DNA of 64,000 nucleotides from Cynocephalus volans (Eukaryota > Chordata > Mammalia > Dermoptera > Cynocephalidae): positions 156,723,490 through 156,787,489 of the forward strand of contig NC_084462.1 in NCBI RefSeq assembly GCF_027409185.1, in the 5' to 3' direction. The notes beneath the pieces are model-generated. The model did not search any database. It was not told the origin of the DNA and saw nothing but the letters and a program-made list of their open reading frames with translations. Position 1 is the first letter of the stretch. Each line of letters begins with the position of its first letter. Shown piece by piece: positions 1 through 11,479 of the stretch. The position numbers and the translations under genes are program-made.

Positions 1-369
1 GGGAGAATGAAAATATGCAAACAACAATATCATGTAAATCAAGAGGAGGGGATGGTCAGAATTAAAGTAGTCTAACTAGATATTGTACAGTGAATAGGTA
101 AAGATACTGATCAATTTCAACTTTATATAGTTGTTATATACAAATGTTAAAATGGATAGGGTAGCTACCAAAAGAATAGAAATATGAAACTTTCAACTAG
201 TAGAGAGAAAATGGAAAGAGAAAAAAATAAATCCATAAGGAGGAAAAGAAAACACAGAAAAGGTGTAGAACAAATAGAAAACAAAACTTAAGACAGTAGA
301 AATAAAAACATTAGTAATTTTGAAAATGTGAGTGGTCTAAATATTCCAGTTAAAGTCAAGACTGATCGA

Positions 370-960
370 TTCATTCATTCAACAAATGTTTACTAAGCAT
401 CAGCTATGTGCTCTACACTATTTTAGGCATTAAGCACAAGGCATGGAGCAGTGAACAAAACAGCCAAAAATCCCTAGTAGAAGAGACAGACAGTAAACCA
501 AATAAGTAACATAAATAGTACATTCAAGAGTGGTATGTGTTCTAAAGAAAAAGCAGTGAAATAAGATAGAGAATTCTACATAGAGTAGTTAGGGGGAAAG
601 TGGCTTTTCAGTAAAGACCTGAAGGAAGTGAGGGAATGAGCCAGTGGATGTGTAGGGAAGGGAGTTCCAGGCAGAGAGAACAGCATAAGTGCTTGCCTTG
701 AGGAGATGGCTGCTGTGTTCCTGAAATAGAAGCAGGCCAGTGGGGCTGCAGTGCTACCTCGGAGCAAGGAGGACAGTGAGAACAGATGAGGCCGAGAGAT
801 GATGAGGGGCCAGGTCACACAGGACCCAGTGGGCCAAGGAAATGACTTGCGCTTTTGAGCGTAGTGGGGGCCATTAAAGGGTTCTGAGCAGAGGATTTCA
901 TAGGATCGCTGTGGATGCTACATCAGGCAGGGGTAAGGAAGGAGCAGTACACATAAGAGG
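370..960 (-). mobile_element. L2 LINE 3' region
   Basis: Begins with ATTCATTCAACAAATGTTTACT, the reverse complement of the L2 3' end, and continues with the typical GTGAACAAAACAG and AAGACCTGAAGGAAGTGAGGG blocks. Diverged and ancient. Confidence 0.7.
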
Positions 961-1004
961 AAGTGGCCAACCAGAAATAGATAGATTGTCAGTCTGGGCT
1001 TTTA

Positions 1005-1516
1005 AAAATCCACTTTTAGGCTATTAAAAGAGACATATCGTAAGCACAGAGAAAGGATGAAAGAAAAAGGTTGGAAAAAGATATATCAGGGAAATATCAG
1101 CCAAAAGAAAGCCGATGTAGCTCTGTTCATCAGATGAAATAGATTTTCAGACAAAAAGCGTATCAGGACACAAAGAGGGTCACTACATTATGGTCAAAGT
1201 TTCACCAGGAAAATATTTAACCTTTTCTTGTCTGAGTTTAACTAGTACATTTTATGATTTTTTAAATTGAATAACCAAGATGCATATTTATGAGAAATAT
1301 ATTAGGCAAAAATTAACAAAACCACAAAGAGAAATAGATAAATCCACTTTTGTATTGGAATGTTTTAATGTAACTCAGTAATTGATAGATCAAGTTGTCT
1401 GAAAACCAGTAATGTTTTAGAATATTTGAACCACACAATTAACAGGCTTGATCTAGTAGACATGTATAGAACATCACACTAAATAACTGCATAATGCACA
1501 TTCTTCGTACGCATCT
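1005..1516 (+). mobile_element. L1 ORF2 fragment, interrupted by the MaLR element
   Basis: Words such as GGTTGGAAAAAGATATATCA, CCAAAAGAAAGC and AAAGAGGGTCACTACATTATG match the endonuclease-side part of L1 ORF2. It is heavily decayed. The same kind of sequence resumes after the MaLR insertion. Confidence 0.65.
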
Positions 1517-1521
1517 ATGGG

Positions 1522-1920
1522 TGTTTTAGTCCATTTTGTGTTGCTATAACAGAATTACCTGAGACAGGGTAATTTATAAAGGAAAGAGGTTTATTTGGCT
1601 TATGATTCTGGGACATCTGGCATGGGCCTCAGACTGCTTCTACTCATGGCGGAAAGTGGCAGGCAGCCGGCAGGTACAAGCAGATCACATGGCGAGAGGA
1701 AGCAAGAGAGACAGAGAGGAGGTGCAGGGGTCCTATAAACAAGCTCTCACAGGAACTAATAGAGCGAGACCTCACTCATTAATCCTCCCTCCCCCAGGGA
1801 GAGCATTAATCCATTCATGAGCGATCTACCCCCATGACTCAATCAGTTTCCAACAATGCCACATTGGAGATCAAATTTCCACATGAGTTTTGGAGGGAAC
1901 AACACATCCAAACTCCATCA
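1522..1920 (-). repeat. MaLR 3' LTR (element on minus strand)
   Basis: 399 bp with TG...CA ends, containing GGGTAATTTATAAAGGAAAGAG, the reverse complement of the MST/THE1 3' end. It lacks a GCTGCA hexamer present in its partner, which accounts exactly for the length difference. Confidence 0.88.
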
Positions 1921-2458
1921 TTCTGCCCCTGGCCCCCCAAAACTCATATCATCTCACATACAAAATACAATCATTCTATCCCAGCAGTCCCAAAAGTCTT
2001 AGCTTGCTCCAGCGCCAACTTAAAAGTCCAAAGTCCAAAGTCTCCTCTGAGACCACAAGCAAAAGCCCTTCCAATTGTGAACCTGTAAAAGTGAAAACCA
2101 AATTTACCTACTGCCAAGATACAATGGTGGAACAGACATTGGGTACACATTCCCATTCCAAAAAGGAGAAATAGGCCAGAAGAAAGGAAAAACAGGCCCC
2201 AAGCAAGTCCAAAACCCAGCAGGGCAGACGTTATGTCTTACAGCTCCAAAATAATGTTCTTTGACTCCAAGTCCTGCATCCGGGGCACAATTGGGTATGT
2301 GGGCCCCCAAAGCATCAGGCAGCCTTGTTCTCACAGCTCTGCTAGGCACAGCCCAGCAGGCCACACTGGTGCCCGTGGCTTTTCCAGGCCTACAGTGAAT
2401 GTTACCAGTGGCCCTGCAGTTCTGGGGTCCTGGTGGCAGCCCTGCTGTATTGGCTCTA

Positions 2459-3274
2459 CTAGATATTTCCCACAGGAGCTCTCTGTGCAGGCTCCAACCC
2501 CACTTTTCTGCTCAGCATTGCTCTAGTAGATGGCCTCTGTGGTGGCTCTGCCCCTGTGGCAGGTCTCTGCCTGGGCTTCCAGGCTTTTCCATACATCCTC
2601 TGGAATCTGGGTGGAGGCTGCCATGACTCCACTGCTCTCGCATCCTGCCGGCCTGCAGACTTAACACAACGTGAGTGCCACCGAGGTTTTGGGCCTCTAC
2701 TCTCCAGGGCTGCTGCACGAAACACACTAGGGGCCACTCCAGCCGGAGCATCTGGAATGCAGGGAGCAGGATCCTGAGGGCAGCTGCGCCCCAGGTCTTT
2801 CCTCTGGGATAACTCAGTCCTTCTAGGCCTCAGGGTCTGTGATGGGTGAGGCACCCTTCCAGACTTCTCAAATGCCTTTAGGGCAATTTTTCCATTGTCC
2901 TGGTTATTAGCATCTGGCTGCCTCACAGCCAAGATAATGTCTATAGCAACCAGTTTATCTGCTTCACCCTTGCATTGTTCTCCAGCTCTCTGCTTCTTTA
3001 CCGCATGGCCAGGCTGCAAAGGTTCCAAATCTTTACGCTCTGCTTCCATTTTAAATTCTGGCTTTACATCATGCCTTTGCCACCATAACTCAGAGTAGGC
3101 TGTTAGAAGTAGCCATGCAGCATCTTTAATGCTTTGCTGCTTAGAAATTTCTTTGGCCATATACTCTGGTTCGTAACTCTTAAGTTCCAGCTTCCACAAA
3201 GTCCAAGGGCATGGACACAATGCAGCCAGGTTCCTTGCTATGGTGTAGCAAGGGTTATCTTTTGTCCAGTTCAC
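2459..3274 (-). pseudogene. Gag-like remnant ORF of the MaLR internal region
   Basis: A 271-codon open frame starting MNWTKDNPCYTIARNLAALC. The MaLR internal region is known to hold only a degenerate gag-like frame. A further frame (3271-3618) lies upstream in the element, and the C-terminal part appears in another frame (2104-2364), so the full frame is broken at more than one point. No protease or polymerase motif is present. It is described as a decayed element ORF, not a host gene. Confidence 0.6.
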
Positions 3275-3517
3275 AAAATAAGTTCTTCATTTCTATCTGA
3301 GACCTCATCATCCGCATGGCCTTTACTGTCCACATTTCTATCAGCATTCTGCTCACCACTACATAAGTCTCTAAGGCATTCCAAACTTTCCCTCATCTTT
3401 TTCTCTTCTTCTAAGTCCTCCAAACTCCTCCAACCGTTGCCCATTACCCAGTTCCAAAGCTGCATCCATATTTTCAGGTTTCTGTTTAGCAACACCCCAC
3501 TCCTGGTACCAATTTTC

Positions 3518-3922
3518 TGTTTTAGTCCGTTTTGTGTTGCTATAACAGAATTACCTGAGACAGGGTAATTTATAAAGGAAAGAGGTTTATTCGGCTTATG
3601 ATTCTGGGACAGCTGCATCTGGCATGGGCCTCAGACTGCTTCTACTCATGGCGGAAAGTGGCAGGCAGCCGGCAGGTACAAGCAGATCACATGGCAAGAG
3701 GAAGCAAGAGAGACAGAGAGGAGGTGCAGGGGTCCTATAAACAAGCTCTCACAGGAACTAATAGAGCGAGACCTCACTCATTAATCCTCCCTCCCCCAGG
3801 GAGAGCATTAATCCATTCATGAGCGATCCACCCCCATGACTCAATCAGTTTCCAACAATGCCACATTGGAGATCAAATTTCCACATGAGTTTTGGAGGGG
3901 ACAAAACATCCAAACTCCATCA
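3518..3922 (-). repeat. MaLR 5' LTR (element on minus strand)
   Basis: 405 bp, nearly identical to the LTR at 1522-1920. As the element lies on the minus strand, this right-hand copy is the 5' LTR and carries the primer-binding site on its inner side. Confidence 0.88.
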
Positions 3923-4117
3923 ATGGGGTATTTGCAGAAACTATGTACTAGGCCTTAAATCACATTTCAAAGACCATCCATGTTCCCTGACTACATGCAA
4001 AAACAAAAAGATAACTGGAAAATCCTCATATGTTTTGAAATTAAGAAAGAGTTAGCTCATCAAAAACAATCATAATATGTTAGAAAGTGTTGCCTAATAT
4101 TAAAAACCTAAGTAATA

Positions 4118-4223
4118 AGGGCCGGCCCATGGCTCACTTGGGAGAGAGTGGTGCTGACAACACCAAGTCAAGGGTTAAGATCCCCTTACCAGTCATCTTT
4201 TTAAAACAACAAAACAAAAAAAG
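4118..4223 (+). mobile_element. CYN-type tRNA-Ile SINE, shortened
   Basis: GGGCCGGCCCATGGCTCACT, then GTGGTGCTGACAACACCAAG and AAGGGTTAAGATCCCCTTAC, then an A-rich tail. It looks like a dimer with an internal deletion or a monomer. Flanks ACCTAAGTAATA (4106-4117) and ACCTGAGTAATA (4224-4235) are the target duplication. Confidence 0.8.
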
Positions 4224-4562
4224 ACCTGAGTAATATAGCTAAAGTAATACTTAAAGGAAAATTTATATTTACAGTGAAGGAAGGGGAGAGGCTGAAAGTT
4301 AATGTGCCAAGTGTCTGGCTTAAGTTAAAAATAAATAAGTCCAAAGAAAGTAAAAAAGTAAATAAAAATAAATAATAAAGATGAGATAAAATTAATAAAA
4401 TAGAAAATAAACATATAGTTGAGAGGAATAGAGACATTACTATACATGCCTTGAAGATTAAAGAGATAGTAGGAAGAGATTATGAATAACTTTATGCTAA
4501 TAAATTTTTAAAAATTTGGTGAGATACAGTTGTAGTATTTAATTTATAAAAATTTACTCAAG

Positions 4563-4710
4563 GGCTGAGCCCGTGGCGCACTTGGTAGAGTGCTGCGCTG
4601 GGAGCGCGGCAACGCTCCCGCCGCGGGTTCGGATCCTATATAGGACTGACCAGTGCACTCACTGGCTGAGTGCCGGTCACGAAAAAACGACAAAAAAAAA
4701 AAAAAAAAAA
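4563..4710 (+). mobile_element. CYN-like SINE, G+C-rich subtype, with long poly(A)
   Basis: Head GGGCTGAGCCCGTGGCGCAC with A box (TGGCGCACTTGG) and B box (GGTTCGGATCC), a distinctive GGGAGCGCGGCAACGCTCCC core, a second unit starting at the CCAGTGCACTCACTGGCTGA region, and a pure A tail. The target duplication AAAAATTTACTCAAG is perfect (4548-4562, 4711-4725), so the copy is young. Confidence 0.8.
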
Positions 4711-5254
4711 AAAAATTTACTCAAGAAGAAATATAAAATCTAAATATTCCTTAAATTATTAAGGAAATTGAGTCAAGAACAAAAAATAATCATCCCATAA
4801 ATACAACACCAGGCTGTTATAGTTTTACTGGTGAGTCCTACCAAACATCCAAGGAACAAATATTCCAATTTACCAACTATTCCAGAGTATAGAAAAAGAG
4901 GGAACACTTTCCAACTCTCATTAACTTAACATCAAAACCTGTCAAGGACAGTTCAAAAAAATTTTCTAAAATTACAAGACATTCTTAATCATGGATATAA
5001 ATGCAAAAAATTAAAACATCAGCAAATTGAATCCAGCAATGTTTTTAAAAACTACATCATGACCAAGTTAGGTTTATTCCAGAGATTCAATGATTATTTA
5101 ATATTAAAAAATTGACTAAGGTAATTTACTGCAGTAACAGATTAAAAGGGGAAAAAGTCATCTGCTTCACTCAATGGATGCAGAATGAGCATTTGATGAA
5201 ATTCATTATCCTCAGTAAACATTATACATTTATTGGGAAGCTTTGAAAGCAAAC

Positions 5255-5625
5255 ACCATGTAATCTCACTCATATGTGGGATCTGAAAAAGTTGATCTCA
5301 TAGAAGTAGATAGAATGGTGGTTGCCAGAGTCTGGGGTTGGGGAAATGTTGGTCAAAAGGTGCATAATTATAGTTAGAAAGGAGGAGTAAGTTCAAGAGA
5401 TCTACTGTACAGCATGGTGACTATAATGATGATGTATTCTTGAAAAACACTAAAAGAGTGGATGTTAAATGTTCTCACCACAAAAATAACTATGTGAGGT
5501 AATGCATTTGTTAGTTGGCCAGATTTAACCATTCCACAATATGTATATACTTTAAAACATCCTGTTGTACACGATAAATACATATAATTTTATAAGTCAC
5601 TTTAAAAAATAAATTTGAAAAAAAA
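5255..5625 (+). mobile_element. L1MA-type LINE 3' UTR
   Basis: Contains CTCACTCATATGTGGGATCT, AGAATGGTGGTTGCCAGAG, AAGTTCAAGAGATCTACTGT and CATCCTGTTGTACACGATAA in the L1MA 3' UTR order, ending in an A/T-rich tail at about 5625. Confidence 0.7.
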
Positions 5626-6192
5626 TTGATAAATTTGACTTTGTTAAAATTAAGGACTTCTAAGACCATAAAGATATTGGGTATTTTTTTTTCCTTTAAG
5701 TTCTTATCCATTAGAGATAAATTCTGAAGTAGTTATGGATGAAATGATATATGGGGTTGAAAGTACTTCAGGGAAGAAAATGTGAAGAGAGAGATGAAAC
5801 AAAAATGGAAGAATGTTGATAATTATCAAAGCTAGATGATGGGTATGTGGAAAGCGTATTATTTTATTCTTTTGTGTGTTTGAAATTTTTTATTTTAAAA
5901 AGTGGCTTTTTAAAAAAAAATCCATTTTTATGGCAATTGTTGTGGACTTTCTGGAAGTCATAATTTTTAAAAATTGTTTTCTGAAAAGAAAAATTTTTAA
6001 TTTTTAAATGTGTATCTAAATATGAAGTATTTTTATCCTGAGTAGGACTTTTCTTATAAATTAATAAAACAATCTCTTTTTTTAAAAAAAAGATACCATG
6101 AAGAGTGAAAAGACAAGTCACAAACTAGGTGAAGATGTTTGTAATACATAGAGCCAAAAAATTCATATCCAGATATTAAGCAAAGAACTTCT

Positions 6193-6229
<37 letters not shown>

Positions 6230-7484
6230 TGACCGGTAAGGGGATCTTAACCCTTGACTTGGTGTGGTCAGCACCACGCTCACCCAGTGAGCGAACCGGC
6301 CATCCGTATATGGGATCCGAACCCGGGGCCCTGGTGTTATTAGCACCGCACTCTCCCAAGTGAGCCACGGGCTGGCCCCAGAACTTCTAAATTTTAATAG
6401 GCAGTTTCTTAGATATATCAAAAGCATAAGCGACAAAAGAAAAAGATAGATAAATTAGACATCATCAAAATTTTAAAATTTTGTGCTTCAAGGGACACTA
6501 TCAAAGAAGTGAAACAACCCACAAAATGGGAGAAAATATTTACAAATCATGTTTGTGACAAGGGACTTGTACCTAGAATGTATAGAGAACTCTTACAATT
6601 CAATAATAGAAAAAGGACAACTTGATTTTAAAAATGGGGAAAGAATCTGAACAGATATTTTGCCAAAAAAGATACACCATGCCAATAAACATATGAAAAG
6701 ATTATCAACATCATTAGCTACTGGGGAAATGCAAATCAAAACCCAGCAGGATACCACTTCACACCCACCAGAATGGTTATAATTGAAAAAAGACAACAGC
6801 AAGTGCTGGCAAGAACCTGGACAGATTGGAATCTTCATAGACTGTTGGTTTGGATGTAAGATGGTACAACTGTTTTTGAAAACAGTTTGGCAGTTCCTCT
6901 AACAGTTAAACATAGAGTTACCATATGACCCAGCTAATTAATCCCACTCTTAGATCTATACCCAAGAGAAATGAACACACATGTTCAAACAAAAACTTGT
7001 ACATGAATGTTTATAGTAGCATTATTAATAATAGCCAAGAGGTAGAAACAACCCAAGTGATCATCAACTGATGAATGGATAAATAAAATATGGTACATAC
7101 ACACAATGGAATATTATTCTGCCATAGAAGGAGTACTGATGCATTTGACTGATGCATGGGCCCTTAAAAACATTATGCTAAGTGAAAGAAGCCAGTCACA
7201 AAGGACCACATGTTGTATGATTCCACTTATATGAAATGTCCAGAATAGGCAAATCTATAGATATAAAGTGGATTAGTGGTTGCCTATGGCTGGGGCATAG
7301 GAGGTGTAGGGGGTGATGGCTAAGAGGTATGGGGTTTCTTTTTGGGTTAATGAAAATGTTATAAAGTTGATTGTGGTGAGGGGTGCACAACTCTGAGTAT
7401 ACTAAAAGCTGTTGAATTGTACACATTAAATGAGGGAATCGTATGATATGTGAATTGTATTTCAATAAAGCTGTGTAGGGGCCA
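5626..7484 (+). mobile_element. L1M (L1MB-like) ORF2 3' part and 3' UTR
   Basis: Carries AATTTGACTTTGTTAAAATT, GATGCAAATCAAAACC-type and AGTTACCATATGACCCAGC blocks of ORF2, then TGGGATGGATAA-like 3' UTR ending ATTTCAATAAAGCTG at about 7484. A CYN SINE (6200-6379) is inserted in it. Confidence 0.75.
6200..6379 (-). mobile_element. CYN-type SINE dimer
   Basis: Poly(T) followed by AAAAGATGACCGGTAAGGGG and ending GAGCCACGGGCTGGCCCC, so the tRNA-Ile head lies at the right. Two tRNA-like units are present. The duplication AGAACTTCTAAATTTT flanks it (6184-6199, 6380-6395) perfectly. Confidence 0.88.
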
Positions 7485-8087
7485 AGGGGATACATCCCCT
7501 TCAGCGCCCATAAGGCTCTCTGAAAAGTCACGGGATGAACACAGATTAATATGAAGAAAAGGCATAACAAATTTTATTATGTCATAGTTTAACGTGACAC
7601 AGGAGCCTCCAGAATAAAGACCCAAAGATATAGGGAAAATTGTATTTATGCTTAGATTCTATGAAGCAGGCACAGCCATGTAGAAATGTGATTGGACAAG
7701 AAAAGTATGCTCTAATGCTAATAGACTAAGTGGGGAAACCCAGCAAGGCCTGTCTGTCCAGATTCTTCTTGGCCTCTCTGTGTAGCATTCATTCTTCCAG
7801 GGTGTGGGGCAGGACTCTTTCTGGGATGTGGATCTTATGACCTACAAGCAGACAAGGTAGGTCAGAGAATATCTTTATGGCCCGCTCCAAGACAGAAAAG
7901 CAGTGGGGTAGGATTAGTATATCTATGACCCACCCTGGGGAAGAGGGATTCTAGTTTCTATGGCTTGCCTCAGGGGAAAATGAGGCTGAGAGACAGGCGG
8001 GCAGGAGAAGGTCAGAAGGAAACTTTGCTTTTGAGGCTGCTTCTGAGGCCTTCACTTTGGGTTATCACTTTCTGGACTCCCACATCT
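7485..8087 (-). mobile_element. Candidate solo LTR (ERV class uncertain)
   Basis: About 600 bp that begins TGTAGGGGCC and ends GGACTCCCACA on the plus strand, i.e. TG...CA ends in either orientation, placed cleanly between L1 sequences. The AATTTTATTATGTCATAGTTTA block resembles the end of ERVL-type LTRs on the minus strand. I cannot name the family. Confidence 0.4.
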
Positions 8088-8089
8088 GT

Positions 8090-8830
8090 TTTTTAAAAAA
8101 TCAGTGAACAACTCAGTAGGAAAATAAGCAAAAGGCAGGTCCAGGCATTTTACAGAAGAAGAAACGTGCATACAAAATAGATACTTGAAAAAATACTCAA
8201 CCTCATTCCTAATCAAGAAAAGGCTAAAACTGTAGTGGAATACCATTGTATACTCACTTGAATCACTGGAATGTTAAGCTTGGGTACTACTGGTTCTCTG
8301 CATGTAGAGGATATGGAGAGGAGGGGGAAGCTCATCTGCTGCCAGAGGGAGGTGAACTGGTTCAACCACTTCGGAAAATAAGATGGCATTATTTAGAGAG
8401 TTGAAAATGCAAGTATTTATGACACAGCAATTCATTCCCCTCCTAAATGTATACCCAAAGAAATCATTCAGTTGTGCACTGAGATCATGTATGAGAATAG
8501 TTGGCTGGCCAATTGGCTCAGTTGGTTAGAGCACTGCCTTGGTAGCACCAACAGCAAGTGTTCAGATCTCTGTGCCAGCCGCAAAAAAAAAAAGGAATAG
8601 TCACAGGAGCACTATAAGATTCAAAACCATGTAAAACTAAACAATATATTATTTAGGGATATAAGTATACTTAGTAAATAAACCTGTTTTTAAGAAGCAA
8701 ACAAGGGAAGGAGAAACACAATCCAGGATAGTGCAAACTGGAAAGAATTAGGAGGGTCTAACAGACTCAGGGTAATGGTAAGTTCCTTTTCTTAAACTGG
8801 ATGGTGGGTATAGAGGTGTATCTTGTGGGG
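8090..8830 (+). mobile_element. Old L1 ORF2 3' remnant, split by a SINE
   Basis: TGAAAAAATACTCAACCTCATT, GGAATACCATTGTATACTC and CAATTCATTCCCCTCCTAAAT are decayed ORF2 words. The order continues on both sides of the SINE at 8502-8594. Confidence 0.6.
8502..8594 (+). mobile_element. tRNA-Ile-like SINE, monomer
   Basis: TTGGCTCAGTTGGTTAGAGC gives an almost perfect tRNA-Ile D-arm and A box; the B box (GTTCAGATCTC) is degraded. An A-rich tail follows, and GAATAGT flanks both sides (8495-8501, 8595-8601). The missing intact acceptor stem pairing and the tail rule out a functional tRNA. Confidence 0.8.
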
Positions 8831-8879
8831 GTGGGGTAGAAGGCAAAGTATTATGTAACAGCCTGACATTGGGGGAAGA

Positions 8880-11479
8880 TTTAGAAAAACTCAAAAGCAT
8901 ACATGGAACAGTTTTTCCATGCAGTTCGAAAATGCTAATAATGCTAACCCTGAGTTTCTAGAAAAGATGAACATATTTAGCATCTTCCATTTGAGAAGCA
9001 AAGAGAATAAAATGTCTTTATCCAAGAAAAAGAAAAAAGAGACTAAGAGAACTACACAAAAAAGAAACAGCAGCAGAATGGGAGCATTTTTGAAAGGTTT
9101 CCAACAAAAGTGGTTAAAATGAAGAGTTTTGTACTTCAAGGTGAGCTTTATTTATTTGGGCCACCATTTCTTTATTCTTCAGGGATGTTAAATAAGCCAG
9201 ACATTATGTGAATAAGTAAAACCCCAAGCTCTCATTTCAGTCACTTAGTGGTTGACTTTCTCTTTTTCAGATCCTGCTCACACTAAAAGATGAACCACAA
9301 ACACACGGAGGGAGAACCTGTCCACTACTCCCAGGTGTGTGGCTGAGGGTGAAGCATCCACCAGCACTGCAGGGGTCCATAGTATATTTTTGCTGCATCA
9401 GAGTCCCCAAAGCCTCCAAGCAGAAGTGGCAGTAGATGGTCACCTATCAGCCAATCCAGACTTGTACTGGGACAACAGGAAAATAGCTCCTCCAGGTTCT
9501 AATAGAACTTGGCAGTGGGGACATTCAACTGACGCATTATATACCCCTTCAGAGCACACGTGTATCTTTTACCTTCCCTTTTCCCCCACCCCTAACCTGC
9601 TTAGGTCTTCTCTGTCCCTTTCCTGCTACCGCACAGAGATAATATAAAAGAGGCTCTTTGGCTATTTGCATTTTGCTTCCTCTTCTTTTCCAGATTGCAG
9701 TATTAAGCTTTACTTTCTTTGTACAGGCTTAAAATCCCAACATCATTATCTACCAAAGTTGTTCTTCCCTTTCTGAGGGGTCTGGGGGGAAGGCGGGCTT
9801 ATATCACAAGTTTCCTAGAGAGTGGAGACAAGCCGGGTGTGCTGCTGACAACATGAGCCAGGGTGAAGGTGCCCTTTGGAATTACTCAGTTCTGAGATTA
9901 ATAAAGTAATTCTATTTTTATTTTCTTTTTTCCCATTTACTAATTTCCCAGCAGTCAGTATTCACAAACAACACAGAAATGGAACCAACTTTTATTTTAT
10001 TGCTAGGCAAGTTCTTAAGATTCCTTTTAGAAATGTGAGCTATAAAGAGATGTTTTATTTTACATTTTGTTTCAGCAGATCGTGGAACCAGCCTTTCCCC
10101 AAGGGCAGCTCCCACACCTGGGAAGCTGGCATGTGTAAATGTCTTCTTTATCAGCACACAGCAGGCCGGCTTGCCCACAGTGTGGTCCCCCAGTGGCCTG
10201 TGAATCTGTATACAGTTGCGCATTGCTTACCTGAATAGTTCGTCCAAATGATGTGGCACAGCCCCCAATTGCTCTCCACTTTGACCCTGTGCTCTCTTGC
10301 TTCCTCACCTATCCCAGGTCCTGTCTCTGGCTTTTGCTGGAGAAAAGAGTGAAAGCCAGCCCACAGAGCCCACTGAAGAACTGACTTAGCTGCCCTAGGG
10401 AGTTATTGAGGGGAGAATCCAGAGTCAGGGGTTTCTTCATCAATGTCCTATAGACTAAGGATTGAAATCCCAAAAGAAAAATGACACCCAAAAAGGCAGA
10501 AAAGGGACTTCATTGCCTTCTTAGTTAATGAAAACAAGTTTGGGCACATTGAAGCTTTTTTTTTTTTTTTTTTTTGCTTGCTAAGGATGAGGTCTGTTGG
10601 TTGCAGGAGAGAAGAGAGAATGTATTACAGGTGTTCCTGAAACTTCTGGATAGTAGTTTGAGGACCACCTTAACTGTCTGCTCACTTGGTTGTGAGTTGG
10701 TTAGGAGACAAATTAGATTCCTGCATAGTCCCCTGCTGATGTGTAGAATTGGAAAATAAGGAGTTTGGGGGGCACTCAACATATGAGTCTTGTGAAAAGA
10801 GAGAAAAGGGTATGAACCCAGTAAAAGTACTTTTAGGCCAACTACAGTGCTTGGAATTACTGTAGAAATTAAATCCTCAAGCTGGTTTCTTACTACATTC
10901 ACCGTGTGCTGATCAGGTGCTAAGACCAGACTCCCGATATCTCCCTTCACGTACCCAAGTGCTTTCAAGTGATTCTTACTGGTACTGGACTTCTCTTGGT
11001 AATAAACCAGATAACAGATAACAGAATTAGCCTCATATTCTTAGGCCATTTACCACAGTTTTTCCAACTTTCAACTGATATGGGGGATGAGATGAGATTT
11101 TCAAAAATGAAGATGTTGGTAATTTATAATGTACAAACCACATTTCCATATGCAGGGGTTCACACCAAGTGGTTATGCCCACAGTTATCTGGAGGTCAAA
11201 TTCGTATGCTTTCTTCAAATCTGAGCCACTGCCTCTGTGTGTCTGAGAATAATAAACTCTGCAAGAAGGAAGGAAGCACAAACAATAGCAGAGTCTTCTC
11301 ACATGGCTGAAGGCAGTGCAGTGGGCCCACTGTGAAGGGTATAGCAGGTATAGCAGGCTAAACAATGTATTTGATGTTCGAGAGATTTTCTGCCCCAGAT
11401 TCCAGTTACCTCTGATTAGTAGATACAGACATGCAATTAAGAAAAAGGGTAATTAAGGATATTCATCGAGTCAGACGTA
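8880..11479. other. Intergenic, no gene recognised
   Basis: Downstream of TGFB3. Apart from a poly(T) run at 10557-10575 and scattered short frames, I see no exon, RNA gene or repeat that I can name. Confidence 0.5.

Larger units (their letters stand above)
1522..3922 (-). mobile_element. ERVL-MaLR provirus-like element, MST/THE1-type, with 5-bp target duplication
   Basis: Two LTRs (1522-1920 and 3518-3922) flank a 1597-bp internal region. The LTRs start TGTTTTAG and end CCATCA. The flanks repeat ATGGG at 1517-1521 and 3923-3927, the 5-bp duplication typical of this class. Inside the right LTR edge, 3496-3511 complements a leucine tRNA 3' end with few mismatches, as in ERVL. MaLR elements lack pol and moved by borrowed machinery. 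The LTRs differ at only about six or seven positions plus one 6-base indel, so the insertion is young for a MaLR. Confidence 0.88.
3928..5254 (+). mobile_element. L1 ORF2 remnants (continuing past SINE insertions)
   Basis: After the MaLR element the L1 sequence resumes, e.g. CATGACCAAGTTAGGTTTAT and CAGAATGAGCATTTGATGAA, which derive from the reverse transcriptase region of ORF2. Two CYN SINEs interrupt it. Many stops; dead copy. Confidence 0.65.

Noticed and set aside
8502-8594. Possible tRNA-Ile gene
   Set aside because: It has a good A box but a degraded B box, an A-rich tail and flanking duplications, so it is a SINE.
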